Source: Paenibacillus sp. MBLB1832
GTDB taxonomy: Bacteria; Bacillota; Bacilli; Paenibacillales; NBRC-103111
DNA: 64,000 nt
Direction of reading: 5' to 3'
NCBI RefSeq assembly: GCF_032271945.1
Contig: NZ_CP130319.1
Coordinates: 4,297,001-4,361,000, forward strand
Positions 41,530 through 48,311 of the stretch are shown one piece after another. A program made the translations under genes and the position numbers. Each line of letters starts with the position of its first letter. Position 1 is the first letter of the stretch. The notes under the pieces are model-generated. The model was not told where the DNA came from, did not search any database, and was given only the letters and a program-made list of their open reading frames with translations.

Positions 41530-43410
41530 GTGGAAAAGAAACAGTTTCAAGCCGAATCCAAGCGTCTTTTGGAGATGATGATTAACTCGATTTACACGCA
41601 GCGTGAAATCTTTCTAAGAGAACTTATCTCCAATTCTAGCGATGCCATTGACAAAATTTACTACAAGGCGCTTACTGACGACTCGCACGTTTTTGACAAA
41701 GATAGCTACTTCATTAAGATTACAGCTGACAAAGAAAAGCGCACTCTGACGATCCTCGATACAGGTATCGGGATGACAAAGGAAGAGCTTGAAAATAATC
41801 TCGGGATTATCGCGAAGAGCGGCTCCCTTGCTTTTAAGAAAGAAAATGAAAGCAAAGACGGTCACAACATCATCGGTCAGTTCGGTGTAGGCTTCTACTC
41901 TGCGTTCATGGTAGCTGATCACATCACAGTGACAAGTAAAGCGCTTGGCAGCGATGTTGCTTACAAATGGGAGTCCGACGGCGCAGACGGATACACGATC
42001 GATACGGCATCCAAGGACACAGTTGGTACGGAAATCGTCCTTTCCATCAAGCCGAACACGGAAGATGACAACTATGATGAATATTTAGATCAATACCGCC
42101 TCAAAGCGATTATCAAGAAATATTCCGACTTCATCCGCTATCCAATCAAAATGGATATTACGGGCAAACGTCTCAAAGAAGGCAGCGAAAGCGAGTTCGA
42201 GGACTACCAAGAAGAGCAGCACGTGAACAGCATGGTGCCGATCTGGAGAAAGAACAAGAGCGAGCTGACACCTGAGGATTATGAGAAGTTCTACCACGAG
42301 AAGCACTACGGCTTCGATAAGCCGCTGAAGCATATTCACGTTAGTGCTGATGGCGCGGTGGTGTATCAAGCGATCCTCTTCATCCCTGAGAACATGCCTT
42401 ACGACTACTACTCCAAAGAGTACGAAAAAGGCTTGGAGCTCTACGCGAACGGCGTTCTCATTATGAACAAATGCGCAGATTTGCTGCCTGACTATTTCAG
42501 CTTCGTCAAAGGGATGGTCGATTCCGAAAGCTTGTCTCTGAACATCTCCAGAGAAATGCTGCAGCATGACCGCCAATTGAAGCTGATCGCCAAGAACATT
42601 TCCAGCAAAATTAAAAGCCAGTTGCAAAGTCTCCTGAAGGACGAGAGAGAGAAATACGAGCAGTTCTACAAGTCCTTCGGCAGACAGCTTAAATTCGGCG
42701 TATACAGCGATTATGGTACGCATAAAGAGCTTTTGCAGGATCTTCTCATGTTCTCTTCAACAAAAGAGAAAAAGCTTGTAACGTTGGATGAGTATGTATC
42801 AAGAATGCCAGAGGATCAGAAGTATATCTACTACGCTTCTGGTGAGTCCATGGAACGCATTGATAAACTTCCACAAACGGAGCTTGTGACAGATAAAGGA
42901 TACGAGATTCTGTATTTCACGGATGATATTGATGAGTTTGCAATCAAAATGATCATGACTTACAAGGAGAAAGAGTTCCGTTCCGTTTCAAGCGGGGATT
43001 TGGGTATTGATGTTGAAGACAACCAAACGGAATCTGAGTCTGATAAAAAGGAAAATCAGGACTTGTTCGAATACATGAACGGTTTGCTTGCAGGCAAGGT
43101 TTCTAGCGTCAAAGCGTCGAAACGCCTGAAGAAGCATCCAGTTTGCCTATCCACTGAGGGTGATGTCACTATCGAGATGGAGAAAATCCTAAACGCGATG
43201 CCGAACAATCCGAACGTTAAAGCAGAGAAAGTGCTTGAAATCAACGTCAACCACGACGTATTTGCTTCCTTGAAAGATGCGTTTGAGAAAGATAAAGAGA
43301 AGTTGAACCTGTACACAGCACTGTTGTACAATCAAGCACTCTTGATCGAAGGCCTGCCGCTGCAAGATCCAGTAGAATTCACGAATGACATTTGCAAAAT
43401 CATGGTATAA
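41530..43410 (+). CDS. htpG: Hsp90-family chaperone HtpG
   Basis: A 626-residue cytosolic ATP-driven chaperone, the same length as Bacillus HtpG. Landmarks in the ATP domain are [37 protein letters not shown] and [16 protein letters not shown]; the middle domain has the catalytic Arg in LNISREMLQ; the C-terminal dimer domain is complete. The start is GTG at 41530 with AAAGGAGA before it; the open frame from 41419 crosses the CIRCE element. Transcribed alone, ending at the hairpin at 43426. Confidence 0.96.
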   Translation: MEKKQFQAESKRLLEMMINSIYTQREIFLRELISNSSDAIDKIYYKALTDDSHVFDKDSYFIKITADKEKRTLTILDTGIGMTKEELENNLGIIAKSGSLAFKKENESKDGHNIIGQFGVGFYSAFMVADHITVTSKALGSDVAYKWESDGADGYTIDTASKDTVGTEIVLSIKPNTEDDNYDEYLDQYRLKAIIKKYSDFIRYPIKMDITGKRLKEGSESEFEDYQEEQHVNSMVPIWRKNKSELTPEDYEKFYHEKHYGFDKPLKHIHVSADGAVVYQAILFIPENMPYDYYSKEYEKGLELYANGVLIMNKCADLLPDYFSFVKGMVDSESLSLNISREMLQHDRQLKLIAKNISSKIKSQLQSLLKDEREKYEQFYKSFGRQLKFGVYSDYGTHKELLQDLLMFSSTKEKKLVTLDEYVSRMPEDQKYIYYASGESMERIDKLPQTELVTDKGYEILYFTDDIDEFAIKMIMTYKEKEFRSVSSGDLGIDVEDNQTESESDKKENQDLFEYMNGLLAGKVSSVKASKRLKKHPVCLSTEGDVTIEMEKILNAMPNNPNVKAEKVLEINVNHDVFASLKDAFEKDKEKLNLYTALLYNQALLIEGLPLQDPVEFTNDICKIMV

Positions 43411-43425
43411 TCCATGTTTAGTAGG

Positions 43426-43459
43426 AGCACTGCAACGCACACGTTGTGGTGCTTCTTTG
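43426..43459 (+). terminator. Terminator after htpG
   Basis: AGCACTGCAACG-CACA-CGTTGTGGTGCT followed by TCTTT; one mismatch in the stem. Confidence 0.7.
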
Positions 43460-43486
43460 CTTCTATAATTTCCATGCATCTATGTG

Positions 43487-43699
43487 TTAATTCGAATCAA
43501 CTACACTTGCGCTTTCCGACTCGTCCGATGGTTTCACCGCTTCATATCGCTGGTACACATAGGCCAACAATCGTTCATGATCGATCCCAAGCTCATTCGC
43601 AACTTTAACAATATCCAATTCCTTCGAGATTTGACCAGAAATAGGGTTCATGACGGACATATGTCTCAACCATCCTTCGAATTCATATAATAGGGGCAT
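43487..43699 (-). CDS. Small hypothetical protein, 70 residues
   Basis: Begins MPLLYEFEGWLRHMSVMNPI, then SKELDIVKVANELGIDHERL and an acidic Ser-rich tail. The middle could be a short helix-turn-helix. It is divergent from the riboswitch-controlled gene. No good ribosome binding site is seen for the ATG at 43699 or the GTG at 43708, so the gene call rests mainly on protein-like composition. Confidence 0.45.
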   Translation of the reverse strand: MPLLYEFEGWLRHMSVMNPISGQISKELDIVKVANELGIDHERLLAYVYQRYEAVKPSDESESASVVDSN

Positions 43700-43744
43700 G
43701 TCAAACACTATAACCTATGATATAGTTTGGATATACGCGTATAT

Positions 43745-43867
43745 CGGTACGATAAAGGCAAAACCATTGAAAAATGGTGACGCAAAGCTACAGGGACTAA
43801 TTTGGCACCTACACCTAGGTATGACAGAAGCCCATCTCAAGGTGTTCAATATGTTTGCCAGCTACCG
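43745..43867 (+). ncRNA. Cyclic-di-GMP-I riboswitch (GEMM)
   Basis: The conserved core reads AAAGGCAAAACCATT-GAAA-AATGGTGACGCAAAGCTACAGGG with the GAAA tetraloop closing a perfect ACCATT/AATGGT stem, as in GEMM RNAs. P1 is closed by CGGTA (43745) and TACCG (43863). The second hairpin arm (about 43790-43855) is longer than usual. CCTCC at 43869-43873 can pair with the GGAGG ribosome binding site at 43898-43902 and no T-run lies between, so control of translation is the likely mode; whether ligand turns the gene on or off cannot be read off. Confidence 0.9.
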
Positions 43868-43914
43868 CCCTCCGTCCGATATTGACAGAACGACAAAGGA
43901 GGAAAATCTGCATC

Positions 43915-44103
43915 ATGGATAAAGTAGTCATCGATGGTCACATGAGTCAAGACGTGAAACAGTTGATCGATCATCTGCATCTTCCAGAGAGTGAGTTATT
44001 GGACATGTTCTCCTTTTCGTTTGATAACATCGTTCTGACACCTGAGGAAGCGATTCGATTTATTCATTTTCTGCGCAGTGAATTGGACAAACGTACTCAA
44101 TAA
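43915..44103 (+). CDS. 62-residue protein under c-di-GMP riboswitch control
   Basis: Starts MDKVVIDGHMSQDVKQLIDH, has LHLPESELLDMFSFSFDNIV and ends AIRFIHFLRSELDKRTQ. It is a soluble, acidic, probably helical protein without signal peptide, helix anchor or cysteine. AAAGGAGG lies 13 bases before the ATG. It is the only gene between the riboswitch and a strong terminator, so it is the riboswitch's sole output. I recognise no family. A role in the switch between moving and sessile life, as for other c-di-GMP targets, is inference. Confidence 0.75.
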   Translation: MDKVVIDGHMSQDVKQLIDHLHLPESELLDMFSFSFDNIVLTPEEAIRFIHFLRSELDKRTQ

Positions 44104-44220
44104 CCGAATTATGCCTTATCCCATTCAAAAATACAGTCGGTTGATGTCTATAGATAAATTTTTTTTCAAATTTCCGATTTGTCGCGTTTTTATTGGGTTA
44201 TGCGGGATCATTTAGAGAAA

Positions 44221-44248
44221 GACAGCGGGATAACCGCAGTCTTTTTTT
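44221..44248 (+). terminator. Terminator of the riboswitch unit
   Basis: GACAGCGG-GATAA-CCGCAGTC with one mismatch, followed by seven T. The 117 bases between the stop codon and this hairpin and the 80 bases to the next hairpin show no gene. Confidence 0.85.
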
Positions 44249-44330
44249 ATTTTTTTGTCACATTTCGAAAAAAAACAATGCCTATTCTGTCGTTGCATAG
44301 CCCTCATGAGGAGGCATCTATACAATTGTC

Positions 44331-44380
44331 AAAAAGCCGCTCCAGCTTCGTGATCTTGCCACGAAGCCGAGCGGCTTTTT
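44331..44380. terminator. Bidirectional terminator, ends nrdR
   Basis: AAAAAGCCGCT...AGCGGCTTTTT with inner GCTTCGTG/CACGAAGC. The A and T runs on both sides allow use in both directions; it ends the leftward nrdR transcript. Confidence 0.85.
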
Positions 44381-44399
44381 CAATTCTGTCCAGACACTT

Positions 44400-44879
44400 C
44401 TATTTATCGCGAAGCAGCCCGGTATCATGCTTTCCCAAAATTTGTGTCAACTCTTTCAGAAACATATTGATGTCTTTGAATTGCCGATATACAGAGGCGA
44501 AGCGAATGTAGGCCACTTCATCGACAGGGTACAATTGTTCCATCACAATTTCACCAATGCCAAGGCTATCAACCTCAGCATGAGCTGTCGTGCGAAGCTG
44601 CATTTCAACCTCTGAGACCAGCATTTCTAAGCGCTCCATCGAAACGGGCCTCTTTTCACATGCTCGTATTAAGCCCCGTAAAATTTTCTCACGACTAAAT
44701 TCTTCCCGACTTCCATCTTTTTTAATCACAATTAAAGGCGTTTCTTCTACCATTTCGAAGGTTGTGAATCTTCTTGCACATTTCTCGCATTCACGACGGC
44801 GACGAATGGATTTATTCTCATTGGCGGACCTGGAGTCAAGCACTTTCGTACCAGAATGGTCACAGAATGGGCATTTCAT
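44400..44879 (-). CDS. nrdR: Ribonucleotide reductase repressor NrdR
   Basis: A 159-residue regulator. The N-terminal zinc ribbon starts [17 protein letters not shown] and closes with CEKCARRF; the ATP-cone follows ([20 protein letters not shown]). It senses dATP/ATP and represses ribonucleotide reductase genes through NrdR boxes. AAAGGAGTGG precedes the ATG at 44879. In Bacillus the gene lies near coaE and polA, which fits the cluster further right. Confidence 0.95.
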   Translation of the reverse strand: MKCPFCDHSGTKVLDSRSANENKSIRRRRECEKCARRFTTFEMVEETPLIVIKKDGSREEFSREKILRGLIRACEKRPVSMERLEMLVSEVEMQLRTTAHAEVDSLGIGEIVMEQLYPVDEVAYIRFASVYRQFKDINMFLKELTQILGKHDTGLLRDK

Positions 44880-44990
44880 TCGCTTTCCACTCCTTTCTCT
44901 CATGGACATTTCTTTACCAGATGTTACATGTCTTGAAACTCAGCGTACTGCACACAATAGATTTACCAACCGACAAGGAGGTGAACAGAC

Positions 44991-45206
44991 ATGAGCTCAC
45001 GCAGCAGCAATACTCTGATCGTTCCACAAGCAAATGCAGCCTTGGATCAGTTGAAATACGAAGTAGCTCAGGAGCTAGGTATCGCTATCCCACAAGATGG
45101 CTACTATGGCAACATGACTTCTCGTGACACTGGTTCTATTGGTGGTAGCATTACTCGTCGCCTGGTACAAATTGCAGAACAATCTCTAGCAGGTCAATTC
45201 AAGTAA
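44991..45206 (+). CDS. Alpha/beta-type small acid-soluble spore protein
   Basis: A 71-residue DNA-coating spore protein. It has the germination-protease cleavage region LKYEVAQELGIA and the C-terminal DNA-binding block GYYGNMTSRDTGSIGGSITR followed by RLVQIAEQSL. AAGGAGGTG precedes the ATG. A forespore sigma-G promoter is expected, but I could not place a convincing one in the 110 bases upstream. The gene shows that the organism makes endospores. Confidence 0.96.
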   Translation: MSSRSSNTLIVPQANAALDQLKYEVAQELGIAIPQDGYYGNMTSRDTGSIGGSITRRLVQIAEQSLAGQFK

Positions 45207-45247
45207 TCTTGGACTAACCAGTTATAGATTCTGCACAATGGGAAGTA

Positions 45248-45295
45248 TTGGACTCTTCGCTCCATTCGGAGCTAGTCCAATGCTTCTTTGTTTGT
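45248..45295 (+). terminator. Terminator after the spore protein gene
   Basis: TTGGACT...AGTCCAA with inner GCTCC-ATTC-GGAGC, then a T-rich tail. It overlaps the 3' end of the leftward transglycosylase gene. Confidence 0.65.
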
Positions 45296-45868
45296 TTCTC
45301 CCCCCCATTGTTCCCGGTACAACATCGTATATTTCTCATAGTAGTACAGTACACGCTGTACATAATGCCTCGTTTCCCCAAACGGGATATCACTAATATT
45401 GGTATTCGTCCCGTCCCACACACCATTATTTTTCCATTTATTCACATTGCCTTGACCAGCGTTATACGCCGCGATCGCGTACACGACATTGCCATTATAA
45501 TGCTTGATCAACCAATTCACATACCACGATCCCAATAAGATGTTAATGTCAGCACGAAGCAAATCATCTTGGGTAAGAGGCCCCAAATCCGAAGACTCCA
45601 CAATCCACTCCGCCGTTTCTGGCATGAGCTGCATAAGCCCTAAAGCACCTTTGCTTGATTCCAAATGATATTTATAATTCGTTTCTACACGGATGATAGC
45701 TGCAATCAGAAACGGGTCTATATTGTGTTTCGCCGCGCTCTGCCTGATTTCCTGCTGAAAATAGATTGGGTATAGCTTTCTGCCGATAATCGCGCTATTC
45801 ATGAAGAGAATCATGACAAAAGCGATTAGCAGAAGTGCAAACATTCGCTTTTTCCGAAAAAACGTCAT
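45272..45868 (-). CDS. Membrane-anchored lytic transglycosylase (SLT domain)
   Basis: A 198-residue protein with one N-terminal anchor (MFALLLIAFVMILFMNSAII) and a family 1 SLT domain outside: the catalytic Glu in IRVETNYKYH, SSKGALGLMQLMPETA and YAIAAYNAGQGNVNKW. It cleaves peptidoglycan strands with 1,6-anhydro ends. GGGAAGGG precedes the ATG at 45868, which overlaps the coaE stop (ATGA), so it is the last gene of the polA-coaE operon. In Bacillus the same place is held by a related SLT gene. Confidence 0.92.
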   Translation of the reverse strand: MTFFRKKRMFALLLIAFVMILFMNSAIIGRKLYPIYFQQEIRQSAAKHNIDPFLIAAIIRVETNYKYHLESSKGALGLMQLMPETAEWIVESSDLGPLTQDDLLRADINILLGSWYVNWLIKHYNGNVVYAIAAYNAGQGNVNKWKNNGVWDGTNTNISDIPFGETRHYVQRVLYYYEKYTMLYREQWGGETNKEALD

Positions 45869-46461
45869 GCTAATCCCTTCCCTGCCCAAAACAGCTCAAC
45901 CCTCTTGTTGGTTTCTTCCAAAGTGCCGCTATTATCAATGACCACATCCGCCATTTTACGTTTCTCTTCAATGGACATCTGCGCATCCAGTCGAAGCTGA
46001 GCCGTCTCTAAGGATAAGCCGTCGCGCGCCATCAACCGTTCCAATTGCACAGGACGAGGTACGTAGACAACCATAATTTCTTGAAACATCGACACTAAAT
46101 TAGATTCTATAAGTAAAGGAACATCCACCACGACGAGCTTTGTGGGGTACTCCAGTTCATACGACGTCATTTGTTCACGCATGCGGGCGCGGATCGGAGG
46201 ATGTAGAATCGCCTCCAGCTGCTTGCGCGCTTCTGGGGAACCGAAGATAATTTCGCCTAGTTTCTTGCGTTGTAAAGACCCATCTGAGCCTATCACAACT
46301 TGTCCAAAGTGAGAGGCAACCTGTTCGAGAACAGGACTGCCAGGTTCTACAACGTCTCGAGCGATCTGGTCCGCATCTACTAATAGAGCACCGCGGCTAA
46401 CGAGCATGCGGCTAACCGTGCTTTTTCCACAGGCAATGCCACCTGTTAGACCGATATTCAT
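45865..46461 (-). CDS. coaE: Dephospho-CoA kinase
   Basis: A 198-residue cytosolic kinase for the last step of coenzyme A synthesis. P-loop GLTGGIACGKST at the start, DADQIARDVV, then VVDVPLLIES and LMARDGLSLE. GGAGAGG lies before the ATG at 46461; the frame to 46518 crosses a non-coding gap. Gene order polA-mutM-ytaF-coaE is that of Bacillus. Confidence 0.95.
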   Translation of the reverse strand: MNIGLTGGIACGKSTVSRMLVSRGALLVDADQIARDVVEPGSPVLEQVASHFGQVVIGSDGSLQRKKLGEIIFGSPEARKQLEAILHPPIRARMREQMTSYELEYPTKLVVVDVPLLIESNLVSMFQEIMVVYVPRPVQLERLMARDGLSLETAQLRLDAQMSIEEKRKMADVVIDNSGTLEETNKRVELFWAGKGLA

Positions 46462-46512
46462 AAGGCGACCTCTCCTAAACGTATTTAAACATGAAGATCG
46501 ATTATAGTGCGT

Positions 46513-46533
46513 GTTCATAAAGTCGGGTTTTCA
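46513..46533. repeat. Single end resembling the inverted repeat of the 15.5-kb element
   Basis: GTTCATAAAGTCGGGTTTTC matches the left end of the element at 15481 (GTTCAAAAAGTCGGCTTTCA) at 17 of 20 bases. It lies between coaE and ytaF with no partner end in view. Perhaps a solo remnant. Confidence 0.35.
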
Positions 46534-47274
46534 TATCATTTTCATAAGCCCCATCACAATAAGGACGATTCCTGGAAAAATTGACAGCTTCTTCATCCAG
46601 CTCATTTCCGCGTAACGAAATCCGATTCGCAAACCAATCGCAAGCAAAGAACCACTGGAAAGCGAGATGACCGATGCTGTTAAAAGAGGAACAAAACCGA
46701 TAAGCGCTGCGCCGATCCCCGCGCCAAACGCATCCAGAGACAGCGCTAAACCGAGTAATGTGGCCTCGGAAGCTGAGATATTACCTGATTTATCAACATC
46801 CGCAATGGAAGGTGTACGCAGGATTTGAATCACAAGACCGAATCGTTTCAATTCAATATTCACAATTTCTTTCGTTCGTTGCAGCGTGTCAAACGTAATC
46901 GGCTCCGCCACACCCGCATGGTTATGCGAATTAGGATACGACATGCTGCTAACTGCGGCTTCTTCTCGTGAAAGCACGCCCGACTCGGAACTCAATTGCG
47001 CTTTCTGATCTTGCTTGGTTTGGATCAGTGCCCAGATTCCGATACCAATCAGAATGACTGCGCCGATTCGCCGCGCAATGGAAGGAGACATGAACGAAGA
47101 CATAAGAACGCCGATCTGCATCGAACTGAAGACAATAATGCCAGACCAGAGCGAAATAATCGCAATTGAAATCAGAGGTATGCGGATCTTACGTAGCCCA
47201 TACATCACGCCAACACCGAACCCGTCTAGTGAGACCGCAAAGGCCAAAATAAGCAGAGAAATGACAGGGAGCAT
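46531..47274 (-). CDS. ytaF: Sporulation membrane protein YtaF
   Basis: A 247-residue membrane protein with two similar halves of three helices, the MntP-like fold: AFAVSLDGFGVGVMYGLRKI in the first half and GLALSLDAFGAGIGAALIGF in the second, joined by a hydrophilic loop of about 75 residues. YtaF belongs to the sporulation set of Bacilli; function not proven, metal transport suspected from the fold. GGAGGG precedes the ATG at 47274. Confidence 0.92.
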   Translation of the reverse strand: MLPVISLLILAFAVSLDGFGVGVMYGLRKIRIPLISIAIISLWSGIIVFSSMQIGVLMSSFMSPSIARRIGAVILIGIGIWALIQTKQDQKAQLSSESGVLSREEAAVSSMSYPNSHNHAGVAEPITFDTLQRTKEIVNIELKRFGLVIQILRTPSIADVDKSGNISASEATLLGLALSLDAFGAGIGAALIGFVPLLTASVISLSSGSLLAIGLRIGFRYAEMSWMKKLSIFPGIVLIVMGLMKMI

Positions 47275-47372
47275 ACGAACCCTCCTAAGCGTTATACCTA
47301 AACACAAGCTCAGCGAGCTGTTCATCTAGGCTAAGTACTCCATATCATATGGGGAGGATACGCTTCATGTGC

Positions 47373-48233
47373 CTATTTCTCAGACTTCTTTCGGGAATTG
47401 CCCTGCTTGATTGGCTGGCACTTCAGACAAATATGTGTCCCTCTGCCGCCGACAACAGTTTTGACGATTTCAGTGCCGCACGTTTTGCAAGGCTGCGCCC
47501 CTCTACCGTAAATGTTCAATTGATGTTGGAAAAGGCCGATTTCGCCTTGTCCATTCACATACGATTTAATCGAAGAACCGCCAACATCAACAGATTCCTG
47601 TAATGTACGAACGATCGCCTCATGCAGCCCCATCAACTCTTTCTTGCTCAGCGATTTCGCTTCCCGCTCGGGGTGAATGCCTGCCAAGAAGAGGGACTCG
47701 TCTACATAAATATTCCCAATGCCCACAATATATGCTTGGTTCAGCAGCAGCGGCTTGATCTTCGTGGCGCGATGAGCAATCTGGGCTTTGAACGCTTTGA
47801 AGGTGAACGCTTCATCCAAAGGCTCAATTCCGAGCTTAACTAGTGGCGGCGATGTCAGTTCTTCCCCTTTCGGGAAGAGGTGCATCGTACCGAATTGACG
47901 GACATCCTTGTACCGCAATTCACTTCCATCTGTGAAACGGAATAGGACGTGAGTGTGTGGCTCCAACTCGTCATCGCCGTCATAGAGGCCGTAACGGCCC
48001 TCCATGCGTAGATGAGACACCATCACATAATCGGTCAGCACAAAACGAAGAAACTTGCCTCTGCGTTCGATGCTTTCTATCGTTTGGCCCTGTAAGAAAG
48101 TCTCAAATTGTTGTATATCATCAGGCTTCTGAATGATTCGAGGCAGCCTGACGGTCACGTGGGCGATCGTTTTCCCACGAATTAATTCATTTAACGTGCG
48201 CTTGACGGTTTCGACCTCTGGTAATTCAGGCAA
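47373..48233 (-). CDS. mutM: Formamidopyrimidine-DNA glycosylase
   Basis: A 286-residue base-excision repair enzyme that removes 8-oxoguanine. The start must give Met-Pro, since Pro2 is the catalytic nucleophile. That fixes a TTG start at 48233 (TTG-CCT-GAA-TTA-CCA, giving MPELPEVETVKR) with AGGAGG eight bases before; the GTG at 48242 overlaps the ribosome binding site. Also seen: the helix-two-turn-helix NIYVDESLF and the zinc finger CKTCG...CLKCQ. Confidence 0.95.
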   Translation of the reverse strand: MPELPEVETVKRTLNELIRGKTIAHVTVRLPRIIQKPDDIQQFETFLQGQTIESIERRGKFLRFVLTDYVMVSHLRMEGRYGLYDGDDELEPHTHVLFRFTDGSELRYKDVRQFGTMHLFPKGEELTSPPLVKLGIEPLDEAFTFKAFKAQIAHRATKIKPLLLNQAYIVGIGNIYVDESLFLAGIHPEREAKSLSKKELMGLHEAIVRTLQESVDVGGSSIKSYVNGQGEIGLFQHQLNIYGRGAQPCKTCGTEIVKTVVGGRGTHICLKCQPIKQGNSRKKSEK

Positions 48234-48311
48234 GGTGTCCACCTCCTAAAAGTTTTCGAAGAAAACTGGCTTCGTAAGCATTCGCATTAAAGTTTAAAAC
48301 AATCCATACGA

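Noticed and set aside
44249..44330. Possible small RNA between two terminators
   Set aside because: No promoter could be placed and the stretch is short and AT-rich.
44930..44990. Sigma-G promoter for the spore protein gene
   Set aside because: A TGAAAC / CACAATA pair exists but the spacing is 13 bases, too short.
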